A stretch of DNA of 64,000 bases, from positions 2,654,001-2,718,000 of the forward strand of contig NZ_CP135162.1 of NCBI RefSeq assembly GCF_001940165.2. The letters are read 5' to 3'. The notes beneath the pieces were generated by a model that saw only the letters and a program-made list of their open reading frames with translations, was not told the DNA's origin and searched no databases. Positions 7,810 to 15,684 of this stretch are shown here, piece by piece. Made by a program: the position numbers and the translations under genes. Source of the stretch: Roseburia sp. 831b (GTDB lineage: Bacteria > Bacillota > Clostridia > Lachnospirales > Lachnospiraceae). The first letter of the stretch is position 1, and each line of letters opens with the position of its first letter.

Positions 7810-8715
7810 ATCTTACGAAACCGTAAAAAAACGATTTTTCTATCCGCTCTTTGTGGCGCTCTTTTGGCGTTCCTTCCGATGCTTTTTGTTCTCATGCAGG
7901 CTCATTCCGCACAAAAACAATTGCAGCATGAACTGCTAAGTTACAAGGAATGGAAGGACAGTTATAAGGAGGGCTCCATGTGGATTCTAAACACTTCGCT
8001 ATCCGCTGGGGATACGGTAAGCGAAGATGATTTTACCAAGATTATTTTTCAAACACAGGATGTATCAGCTCTGACGTCGTCTTTTGAACCGTCAACGCTA
8101 TCCGGTTTTGCAGCCAAGACAGCTTTAAAAAAAGGGACGATTGCCACAGATGAAATGTTTTATTCCGCATCCGATTTTTCGAATGATGTACGCTTTGTGG
8201 AGGCGACTGATTTCATTCTGCCTGAAAATCTAAAAGAACAGCACTACATTGACATCCGCGTCTGCTTTCCGAATGGAGAAGATTATATTGTCATCTCACA
8301 CAAGAAAGTCCTAAAACTGCTTTCTGACGATGACGGTATCTACGGCGTACAGCTAGAGCTAAACGAAGAAGAACTGCTTCGTCTCTCCAGCGCCCGTGTG
8401 GACCGGGAACTCTATGACAATTGTAGTCTGTATCTTCTCCCTTACCGGATGGATTTTCAGGAAACAAGTGAGCCTGACTACCCGGTCAACCCGGACGTTT
8501 TCGAGCTCATGAACTGGGACCCTAATATTGTGGCACTGTTTACAGTACCTAAGGAGCTGGAAATGCGTGCTACATTAGAGAACCACCTAAAGGTATTTTT
8601 ACAGAACGAGGAACAAGACCCTGACACAGGTTCCAAAGATGACAGTACTTCTGGCGAAGATACCACTTCTTCGGAATCTCTCACGGTCTACCAACCGCAA
8701 GATGATGGCCTTTAA
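7810..8715 (+). CDS. CpaB/RcpC-like SAF-domain membrane protein, probable ATC start
   Basis: Protein of about 301 residues. A basic N terminus (RNRKKT) is followed by one membrane segment (about residues 9-28), then a SAF domain with SAGDTVSEDDF and ALKKGTIATDEMF, as in Flp pilus assembly CpaB. The C terminus is acidic and Ser/Thr-rich. CpaB-type proteins act in the envelope portion of Tad machines. The first standard start (TTG 7864) would cut into the membrane segment. AGGGGG at 7797-7802 stands 7 bases before ATC 7810, which restores a normal charged N terminus; an ATT at 7804 is too close. The gene starts 11 bases after the ATPase stop, so this is one operon. Confidence 0.7.
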   Translation: MLRNRKKTIFLSALCGALLAFLPMLFVLMQAHSAQKQLQHELLSYKEWKDSYKEGSMWILNTSLSAGDTVSEDDFTKIIFQTQDVSALTSSFEPSTLSGFAAKTALKKGTIATDEMFYSASDFSNDVRFVEATDFILPENLKEQHYIDIRVCFPNGEDYIVISHKKVLKLLSDDDGIYGVQLELNEEELLRLSSARVDRELYDNCSLYLLPYRMDFQETSEPDYPVNPDVFELMNWDPNIVALFTVPKELEMRATLENHLKVFLQNEEQDPDTGSKDDSTSGEDTTSSESLTVYQPQDDGL

Positions 8716-8722
8716 TGGTTAT

Positions 8723-8740
8723 CAACTACATTTGTAATTT
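8723..8740. repeat. dispersed palindrome copy 1
   Basis: CAACTACATTTGTAATTT, 8 bases after the SAF gene stop; a member of the AACTACA-TTTGTARTT palindrome family found at several gene ends in this window. Confidence 0.4.
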
Positions 8741-8815
8741 AATATATCACGAGTATCATTACATCCGTAACCTGCGGTTTTTCTTCCTTATATTAAATAA
8801 CATGGGGTGAAATGA

Positions 8816-9028
8816 TTGCGTAACGAAAATGAAGAACGTCTTTATTTAGAGCTTCATGCCTTTGAAAACCAGGGAATCACCATCTGGTTAGAAGGTGCCA
8901 TCAGTGATTCCATCAACGTTACAAACCGGCTAAGCCTAAATGAAGAGCAAAGCTATATGCGAGATTATATTTTTGAGGAGGGGATTTTAAAAGAAATTCG
9001 ATTTGACAAAGTAACTCAAAACAAATAA
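8816..9028 (+). CDS. small conserved-looking hypothetical protein
   Basis: I do not recognise this 70-residue acidic protein. It starts at TTG 8816 behind GGGGTGA; an overlapping ATG in the next frame stops after three codons. It contains ELHAFENQGITIWLEG and a run of Asn/Glu residues and is predicted soluble. It lies 100 bases after the SAF gene and 80 bases before a terminator, so it probably closes the kinase-ATPase operon. Confidence 0.55.
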   Translation: MRNENEERLYLELHAFENQGITIWLEGAISDSINVTNRLSLNEEQSYMRDYIFEEGILKEIRFDKVTQNK

Positions 9029-9107
9029 CTATGGAGCTATGATCTGAGTACCTCAATGCCGGATCATGGAAGTTCGAATTGACACAAACGATAAAAAAGA
9101 TGCGACT

Positions 9108-9133
9108 GGACTGCCCGACGGGGCAGTCCTTTT
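9108..9133 (+). terminator. terminator of the kinase-ATPase operon
   Basis: A perfect 9-bp GC-rich stem (9108-9116 with 9121-9129), GACG loop and TTTT tail, 80 bases after the last gene. Confidence 0.85.
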
Positions 9134-9139
9134 CGCGTG

Positions 9140-9690
9140 ATAAACTTCAATCGCTGCACCTATAAATGATAGGAAAATTTACAGGGAATCAAGGGTGCGT
9201 ATACCAACAGTGGAGCACGTTTCGAATTGCTAATTTGTCGATGCCGATTTTCGGCTCTTGCCATTGTTTATGTTCATTCGACATCTGCACACTTGCAATG
9301 TAGCGTTCGTCTGTGGCACACACTCAATCTGTGCACGAACCGTGTGGGAGTTACATGTCGTATGACAGCAAAAGTGGGTGCGAAAAATACCCGTTCAAGC
9401 AGCGTAACTTATAAAGGTAATATTAACGTATATTGCGCGTTTGGGAGTTTTCGCACCCAATAGACTCTGCTGGAAACGACATTTACTCCCACTAGGTGCA
9501 GAAACTGTGCGAGTGTGTGTCACAGGCGGACACTGCGTTGTAAGTGTGCAGATGGCGAATGTACACAAACCTTGAGCCGAAAATCGACACCTGACAAATT
9601 TACACAATTCTTACAAAGTGCTCCACTGTTGGTATACGCACCCTTGATTCCCTTTTACTTTTCCCATCGTTTATAAGTGCGAAGTTTCAG
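9140..9690. repeat. 550-bp imperfect inverted repeat (foldback element)
   Basis: The two halves of this gene-free stretch are reverse complements of each other at roughly three bases in four. A perfect 35-bp inverted pair sits at 9184-9218 and 9618-9652 (starts GGGAATCAAGGGTGCG). Similarity continues inward to a GGGTGCGAAAA block near 9375 and 9465, and outward to GCAC-TATAAA-GAT-GG near 9156 and 9680, with one 7-base gap. The short frames inside both arms encode related but start-poor peptides, so they are by-products of the symmetry. It may be a decayed foldback/MITE element or a transcribed long hairpin. Confidence 0.85.
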
Positions 9691-9697
9691 TAAAAAC

Positions 9698-9725
9698 TTG
9701 AAAATAGATTTCGATATGCTACAAT
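9698..9725 (+). promoter_or_regulatory. promoter of the GH18 gene
   Basis: TTGAAA, a 16-base spacer and TACAAT lie 30 bases before the start at 9756, just outside the inverted repeat. Confidence 0.55.
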
Positions 9726-9755
9726 AAGGGCATAAATATAGAAAGGATTTTTTAC

Positions 9756-11489
9756 ATGAAGAAGAAAACAATACCCATTTTTACTGCAGGATTTTTGATT
9801 GTTATCATCCTTTTGATTCTCCTTCTGGCCAAGGTTATTTCAAAATACACGCCATCGGATGAACGTGAGGACTTAACAACATACTATAACATCTCTTCGG
9901 ATGGGGATGTTGCTATTGTCTATAACAACTCGGTGTTAGAGGATAAAGCAAAACTCATCGATGGAAACGTCTATCTTAGCATTGGAACGATTAAAAATTA
10001 CATAAACGACCGCTTTTACTGGGACTCCAACGAAAACAAACTGCTTTACACAACGGCAAACGATTTGATTTCTGTGGATGCGGAAAGTGCTGATTATTAT
10101 ATTACCAAAAGTAAGACCACATTTGACCAGACCATTGTAAAAGTAGACACGGAAACCGCTTATGTATCCGTTGCATTCATAAAACAGTACAGCGATTTTG
10201 CATACAATTTCTGTGAAAATCCAAACCGTTTGATATTGTCGAATGAATGGGGCGATTACGATACCATTACTGTAAAAAAAGATACCGAACTTCGTCATAA
10301 GGGTGGCATTAAGAGCCCGATTCTTGCTGACCTTACCAAAGGAACTGTCGTTACACTGTTAGAGGAGGACGACAAATGGTCCAAGGTTGCAACGGAGGAC
10401 GGCATCATCGGATATGTGCAGAACAAACGTCTGAATCACAAGGAAACTGCGACCCGCACCAGCGACTTTACCCCGGAAACTTTTACCCATATCACAAAAG
10501 ATTTTAAGATTAATATGGGCTGGCATCAGGTCACAAACCAGACTGCAAACTCACAGGTGGCAAATGTGCTTTCTGCCACAAAGGGAATCAATGTCATCTC
10601 ACCTACCTGGTATTACCTCAACGATAACAATGGTGGTATTGCTTCTCTCGCAAACACTGATTATGTAAACTACTGTCACGACCACAGTGTTGAGGTCTGG
10701 GCACTTGTCTCGAACCTGGAAAACAAAGACGTCGACACCACAGAAGTCTTATCGCATACTTCTAAGAGACAGACCTTGGTCAATAACCTGATTTCCTCTG
10801 CTATCCAGTATAACCTGGATGGTATTAATGTCGACTTAGAATCCCTTGACCCTGCTGTCGGTGATTCCTACATCCAGTTTATCCGTGAACTGTCATTAAA
10901 ATGTGCCAATAACGGAATTGTTCTTTCGGTAGACAACTACGTTCCGTCTGACTATACTGCATTTTATGACCGCGCAGAACAGGCACTTTTTGCCGATTAT
11001 GTCTGCATTATGGCCTATGATGAACATTACAAAGGTTCTGATGAAGGTTCCGTTGCTTCTATCGGATTTGTTCAAAATGGGGTGGCCGATACACTAAATG
11101 AGGTTCCTGCGAACCAGATTATTCTTGGAATCCCATTTTATAGCAGAGTCTGGATTGAAACTCCGGTCGATGGAGATACTTCCAGCGAGGAAACCGATGA
11201 CGGAAGCTACACCTTATTTGACCTTGATTCTTACGCTGCAAGCATGAGCGATGTTCAAAAATTAATCAGTGCAAATGCAGCCACACCTGTCTGGTCCGAG
11301 ACCGATGGTCAGAATTATGTCGAATATCAGAATGACGGCGCAACCTACAAAATCTGGATTGAGGATGTCACTTCTGTCGAAGAAAAATTAAAAATTATGA
11401 ATGATAACTCACTTGCAGGTGCATCCTTCTGGAAACTTACGTTAGAAGATCCTGCCGTATGGGATACGATTCTGAAATATATGAACTAA
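9756..11489 (+). CDS. membrane-anchored GH18 glycosidase with SH3-like domain
   Basis: Protein of 577 residues. There is one N-terminal membrane anchor (about 8-27), then a copper-amine-oxidase-like N domain (about 45-165), an SH3 domain (about 170-225), and a GH18 barrel (about 245-577) with the catalytic motif DGINVDLE near residue 350 and a terminal FWKLTLEDP. GH18 proteins of this layout (spore germination YaaH/YdhD type) cut N-acetylglucosamine-containing glycans; here the likely substrate is peptidoglycan outside the membrane. It has its own promoter and an AGAAAGGA site. A CwlD-like amidase follows 90 bases downstream, suggesting joint cell-wall turnover. Confidence 0.88.
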   Translation: MKKKTIPIFTAGFLIVIILLILLLAKVISKYTPSDEREDLTTYYNISSDGDVAIVYNNSVLEDKAKLIDGNVYLSIGTIKNYINDRFYWDSNENKLLYTTANDLISVDAESADYYITKSKTTFDQTIVKVDTETAYVSVAFIKQYSDFAYNFCENPNRLILSNEWGDYDTITVKKDTELRHKGGIKSPILADLTKGTVVTLLEEDDKWSKVATEDGIIGYVQNKRLNHKETATRTSDFTPETFTHITKDFKINMGWHQVTNQTANSQVANVLSATKGINVISPTWYYLNDNNGGIASLANTDYVNYCHDHSVEVWALVSNLENKDVDTTEVLSHTSKRQTLVNNLISSAIQYNLDGINVDLESLDPAVGDSYIQFIRELSLKCANNGIVLSVDNYVPSDYTAFYDRAEQALFADYVCIMAYDEHYKGSDEGSVASIGFVQNGVADTLNEVPANQIILGIPFYSRVWIETPVDGDTSSEETDDGSYTLFDLDSYAASMSDVQKLISANAATPVWSETDGQNYVEYQNDGATYKIWIEDVTSVEEKLKIMNDNSLAGASFWKLTLEDPAVWDTILKYMN

Positions 11490-11522
11490 CGTTTTTCTAA
11501 TCGCATTTCCTTTCATCCATAC

Positions 11523-11575
11523 ATAACTCCGGTACACTTCGAATACGATAATAGTAAAAGAAGTACCGGAGTTAT
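11523..11575 (+). promoter_or_regulatory. 13-bp hairpin hiding the cwlD ribosome site
   Basis: A perfect 13-bp stem (11523-11535 with 11563-11575) encloses a 27-base loop. Its 3' arm contains the GGAG ribosome site of the next gene, 8 bases before the ATG at 11580. It is followed by TTTTA, so it could act as an intrinsic terminator for the GH18 transcript, a translational lock, or both. Confidence 0.7.
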
Positions 11576-11579
11576 TTTT

Positions 11580-12314
11580 ATGAAAAAAAAGCTGGAGTTA
11601 GCCATGGCTATCTCTCTTTTGGTTGCCTCCTTTTTCCTTGCAAAAAAAGGTGCCACCCTCGTTTTAAGTGAAAATACAAAACCAGACCCCCACTGTATTG
11701 TCATTGATGCTGGCCACGGCGGCATCGATCCTGGAAAAATTGGCATCAATGATGCAAAAGAAAAAGATATTAATCTGTCTATTGCCCTAAAACTTTCCGC
11801 CCTTTTGGAAAAAGAAAACATAAAAGTTGTGCTTACCAGAGAGGATGACAATGGTCTTTATTCCGAATCCTCCACAAACAAAAAAGTGGAAGATATGCAA
11901 AACCGCTGTAAACTGATTACCGATACAAATCCTGTTTTTACCATCAGTATTCACCAAAACAGCTATCCCACAGAGGACATCAAAGGCGCACAGGTCTTTT
12001 ACTATGGTCAGTCTGCCGATGGGGAAGCTCTTGCAAAAAAGATTCAAAGCAGCCTGATTGAAAACCTTGACCCGGAAAACAAACGCGAAGCAAAAGCGAA
12101 TGAGAGTTATTATTTGCTAAAAAAAACACCCACACCTACGGTCATCGTAGAATGTGGGTTTTTAAGCAATTCCACCGAAGCGGATCTTCTTTGCACCTCC
12201 GACTATCAGGATAAGGTTGCAAACGCGATTCTTCTTGGAATTCAATCCTATTTAAATCCTAAGACTTCTCCTGATACAGAAACGATCTTTGAATCCGGGA
12301 CTTCCTTAGATTAA
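11580..12314 (+). CDS. N-acetylmuramoyl-L-alanine amidase, CwlD-like
   Basis: Amidase_3 protein of 244 residues with an N-terminal membrane/signal segment (about 5-25). The zinc and catalytic signature is present: VIDAGHGGIDPG, the Glu in KEKDINLS, SIHQNS, and the C-terminal VIVECGFLSN. It hydrolyses the bond between muramic acid and L-Ala in peptidoglycan outside the membrane; CwlD itself makes muramic lactam in spore cortex. The best ribosome site is buried in the hairpin at 11523-11575, so translation may be conditional. Its stop codon overlaps the convergent DUF6240 gene's stop through a shared TTAA. Confidence 0.88.
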   Translation: MKKKLELAMAISLLVASFFLAKKGATLVLSENTKPDPHCIVIDAGHGGIDPGKIGINDAKEKDINLSIALKLSALLEKENIKVVLTREDDNGLYSESSTNKKVEDMQNRCKLITDTNPVFTISIHQNSYPTEDIKGAQVFYYGQSADGEALAKKIQSSLIENLDPENKREAKANESYYLLKKTPTPTVIVECGFLSNSTEADLLCTSDYQDKVANAILLGIQSYLNPKTSPDTETIFESGTSLD

Positions 12315-15300
12315 GAAATCTCTTTCATCAGGCTGATGAAGCTTTCTGCAATGTTATAAAGACGTGCTGTCTGTATCTCGTAAGAATCATCTGTTTCCTG
12401 TTTATCTACATTTGTAGTTGATTCGTTTTCTTTTGCAAAACGGTTCAAATCCAAATCCGGCACAATTGCACATCTGACATCTACGGCCTCTGCTCCGTTT
12501 TCCTGGATGGTGGAGGCTAGAAGTCCCATGTGATCTGCCAAAAGGTTTCTGGTATCTTCGTTATCCGATACGACAAGACCGCTGATACCCTCCTCTTTTG
12601 CCTGGAATTTAGCTGCAACTTTTCCCATGCGGTCAATATCCATCAAAACATCCACCATACCTTTTTTCTTGGTGCCACGGACAATTTTGAGTTCCACGTT
12701 GGTAAGTTCCCCGTTAATCATAACCGGAATTGCATAATTTTCTTCCTTTGCTTTTGCGGTATAAATAGACATCTGCGCATTCACAAGCTGCATTGCCTTT
12801 AAGTCAATTGTGGAAACGTTATCATCAATTTTCACCATATTCTCAAGTGCATGTTCTGCGACCTCTGCTAAAGTCTCCTGCGCTTCTGCCATCTCTTTCG
12901 GTGTCTTGACAGCTTCCCCAAAACGTTCCAGAATATCCTCTTTGATTGCCTCTAAATCCGACTGATCGACTCCGTCTGTATTTTCATAACTGCCAAACAA
13001 CTTGCGTAGCCCCTGGTTACGGTCTTTTAGGTAAAGGTCTGCCGCCATCACATTTTGTACGGTATTTGGAATATCGTATTGCTCCAGCATATCATAGACC
13101 TCCTGGGATGCCCCTGCACATGCCTCCAGACTCTGAACCTGTTCCTTATAATATTCGTTTTCAATGGCACTTTCATCGGCGCCGGCATTTGCAAGTGCCT
13201 CCTTTAACTGCTCCGGTGTCAAATCCATCCAGTCGCCCTGACTTAAAATCTCCTGGAGCTTCGATGGCGTAACGGTTTCTAATACATCCTTCATACAATT
13301 TGTCTGATAAGCAGCCTCAATCTGCTCTGTAATCGAAATCCCAGATGCATTAACCTCCTTGGTCTCGCCAAACGAATCGTCCACCTTCACATCCACTTTT
13401 CCATGACGGCTCGTACGAACCTCTGTCAAAAGGTTGCGCATTGTAAGGTCTGTTCCCTTTTGCAACAATGATCCGATTGCAGCGCCATCCGTTTTTTCTA
13501 CCTGCGCAATCAGACGGTAAATTCCGATATAAGAACTTCTCTCCTCCTCGGTAATCTGGCTATTCTGCTCTAATTTCCAAAGGTACTTGCTGAATTTCTC
13601 CTCGTCGGTTCCATCCATCTTTTCCTGAATACTTCCAATTTTCTGATTCAATTCTGTAAAATCAAGGTCAAGCGGATTGACACCGTCTTTGATAAGCTGT
13701 GTCACAACCCTTGGTGTCAGACCGGAAAAGATGCGCTGTACCTCTTCATCCGCAGCCTTCATCTGTGCGACGGAATCTGTGGTAATCGGAATCTGGTTAT
13801 ATGCAAGAATCCGCACCGCACGCTGATTTGCATCTGTCGTTTCCAATCCCAAATCCGTTAAAATATCATCTACATTTGCAAATGCCTTCTGAATCGAATC
13901 ACCGAGATCTGCACGTGGTGCTGTCATCAATGTCTCGTAACTTTCATTTGCTTTTTCAAATGTATCCTTTAACGCAGTACCTGCTCCATGCACCTGGTTG
14001 ATGGTAGAAACATCTGCCTGTGGAATACCAAGTACGTAAGCCGGCACGCTTGCCATTTCATTTACTTTTGTAGTTGTTTCTGCAAAAACAGATACATTTT
14101 CTGCGGAAGCCTCTACCCCTGCTGCCTCAAGCAGATGTGCATAGTAGGAATTTTCAGCCTCTTTTAACTGTTCTACCAATTGCTCTAGCGGCTGTGTCTC
14201 AATGGAAATTCCCTGTTTGATTAAAGAAATATTTGCCTGTGTTGTCATTGCAAGGCGAACTTCCTCTAACTGTCTTCTTGCTGTCAAAAGTGCAAGGCCT
14301 TTTTCAGTGTACTCCCCATCTGCATTTGCCTCATACACATTTTCTCCTGAGGTACCGTTTCCAGATGTGGCATTTCCGGATTCCCCATCTGCATTTGCTG
14401 CACCTTCTCCTCGATGATTTCTTGCTTCCTCAAGGTTCGCACTTGTAAGTTCCATGTCATGGTCAATCAGGTACCTCAGGTCATCCTCGGATGCTTCCCC
14501 GACAACCTCTTCTACATGTTTTGCCTGATCTTCAATCGAATATCCGGACAGAAGCATACCGTCTGCCGGACGCATTCCCTCTGCGACTGCGGTTGTCATT
14601 GCCGAAATCACGCTGTCGGCATCGCACGGAAGCTGCAATGATTTTAACTGCTCTAAATAGCTTAAATTCTCCGCTGTAAAAGAAATATTATTTGCAATCA
14701 TCCACTGGCTGTCTGCAATCGTCTGGTCGTTTACCTCAAGCCCTGCCGCCTTTATCGTCTGCTCAATCTGAGCCTGCAACCCTGAAAAATCAATCTCTTC
14801 CATATAACTACTATTGTAGTTGTTACTGCCACTGTACTCTGCTTTATATAAATTGGAGATGCTTGGCTTTAAATGATTGTCCAGCATATATTTTACAGCA
14901 CCGTCGCTTGGTTTCTCTAACGATGATGCCTGTTCGTATGCCTCCAATGCATCCTGCACATTGCTTTCATTTACCGGAAGGTCGGCCTCCCTTAAGGCAT
15001 TGGCAATCTGGGTTGCCACAGCAACATTTCCTGTAATTGCCTCTAATTCTTCCTGGCTTAAAGAATCTCCATAAGAGACATCCACACCTGCTTTTGCCAT
15101 GGTTGCTTTTATCTTATCGGTCACTGTCACAATCGTATGAGACTCTGTCGCACCACCCGAAAAACCTTCTTTCTCCATCTCTTTATAATCTTCTGGAGAG
15201 GTCGTCTGGGATAACACTGTCATCTCATTTTTACGATCCTGCGTGTCCATGCTCATGGACTCCTCAAGTTTATCTAAAAATGTTTTCTCTTCCTTTGTCG

Positions 15301-15457
15301 GATTGCCATAAGTCGTATCCTTCATATTTACTGATACACTTCCTGTCTCATCCATCTTGGATGCTGCCGTTTTTACCGGCAATGTCGTCCCGGCCGCCTG
15401 TGTCTCCTTTGCATTTTGCTGTAACGCATCTAATATACTCGTCTGGTCAACTCTCAT
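12311..15457 (-). CDS. giant DUF6240 protein with FliK-like C terminus
   Basis: Very large, mostly helical acidic protein of 1048 residues, resembling the DUF6240 proteins of flagellated Lachnospiraceae. The start MRVDQTSILDALQQ is chosen because AGAGGAG lies 5-6 bases upstream; the frame extends 19 codons further without a ribosome site. Residues about 120-900 contain repeated short helical units of about 55-70 residues with a recurring pattern of a small helix followed by ITxESV-like text. The last 150 residues (IPVMINGELTNVELKIV, then MGKVAAKFQA) resemble the FliK hook-length C-terminal domain. A flagellar or secretion role is inferred. It overlaps cwlD by 4 bases at the stops. Confidence 0.65.
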   Translation of the reverse strand: MRVDQTSILDALQQNAKETQAAGTTLPVKTAASKMDETGSVSVNMKDTTYGNPTKEEKTFLDKLEESMSMDTQDRKNEMTVLSQTTSPEDYKEMEKEGFSGGATESHTIVTVTDKIKATMAKAGVDVSYGDSLSQEELEAITGNVAVATQIANALREADLPVNESNVQDALEAYEQASSLEKPSDGAVKYMLDNHLKPSISNLYKAEYSGSNNYNSSYMEEIDFSGLQAQIEQTIKAAGLEVNDQTIADSQWMIANNISFTAENLSYLEQLKSLQLPCDADSVISAMTTAVAEGMRPADGMLLSGYSIEDQAKHVEEVVGEASEDDLRYLIDHDMELTSANLEEARNHRGEGAANADGESGNATSGNGTSGENVYEANADGEYTEKGLALLTARRQLEEVRLAMTTQANISLIKQGISIETQPLEQLVEQLKEAENSYYAHLLEAAGVEASAENVSVFAETTTKVNEMASVPAYVLGIPQADVSTINQVHGAGTALKDTFEKANESYETLMTAPRADLGDSIQKAFANVDDILTDLGLETTDANQRAVRILAYNQIPITTDSVAQMKAADEEVQRIFSGLTPRVVTQLIKDGVNPLDLDFTELNQKIGSIQEKMDGTDEEKFSKYLWKLEQNSQITEEERSSYIGIYRLIAQVEKTDGAAIGSLLQKGTDLTMRNLLTEVRTSRHGKVDVKVDDSFGETKEVNASGISITEQIEAAYQTNCMKDVLETVTPSKLQEILSQGDWMDLTPEQLKEALANAGADESAIENEYYKEQVQSLEACAGASQEVYDMLEQYDIPNTVQNVMAADLYLKDRNQGLRKLFGSYENTDGVDQSDLEAIKEDILERFGEAVKTPKEMAEAQETLAEVAEHALENMVKIDDNVSTIDLKAMQLVNAQMSIYTAKAKEENYAIPVMINGELTNVELKIVRGTKKKGMVDVLMDIDRMGKVAAKFQAKEEGISGLVVSDNEDTRNLLADHMGLLASTIQENGAEAVDVRCAIVPDLDLNRFAKENESTTNVDKQETDDSYEIQTARLYNIAESFISLMKEIS

Positions 15458-15540
15458 GCGATTCTCCTCTATCCCTGAAAAATAATAAAACTTCCTCTTT
15501 TTCTCTATCATCACGAAATTCTACGCCTTACAAATGGGCG

Positions 15541-15583
15541 TAAAAATGGCGCATTTTTCGTTCCTTCGAAAATTGTGCGCCAT
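15541..15583 (-). terminator. glgB terminator
   Basis: ATGGCGCA and TGCGCCAT arms close a hairpin followed on the minus strand by TTTTTA. It separates glgB from the DUF6240 gene. Confidence 0.65.
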
Positions 15584-15588
15584 CCTTA

Positions 15589-15621
15589 GCTGATATATAT
15601 ATCGGTTTCATCAGCTTTTTT
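15589..15621 (+). terminator. orphan plus-strand terminator-like hairpin
   Basis: GCTGAT/ATCAGC stem with a TTTTTT tail oriented on the plus strand, where no gene precedes it. It may stop antisense transcription through the DUF6240 gene. Confidence 0.45.
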
Positions 15622-15684
15622 ATAAAGTTTTATTTTGACGAATTCAAAATAATATCGCCTGCGAATTCGCCCGGATTCTAATTT

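Noticed and set aside
9227..9607. Two opposing short frames (78 and 70 codons) as genes
   Set aside because: They are mirror images created by the inverted repeat, have no ribosome sites and contain no recognisable domain.
12946..15543. Several plus-strand frames opposite the DUF6240 gene
   Set aside because: Composition, lack of ribosome sites and the strong domain-level sense of the minus strand show they are shadows.
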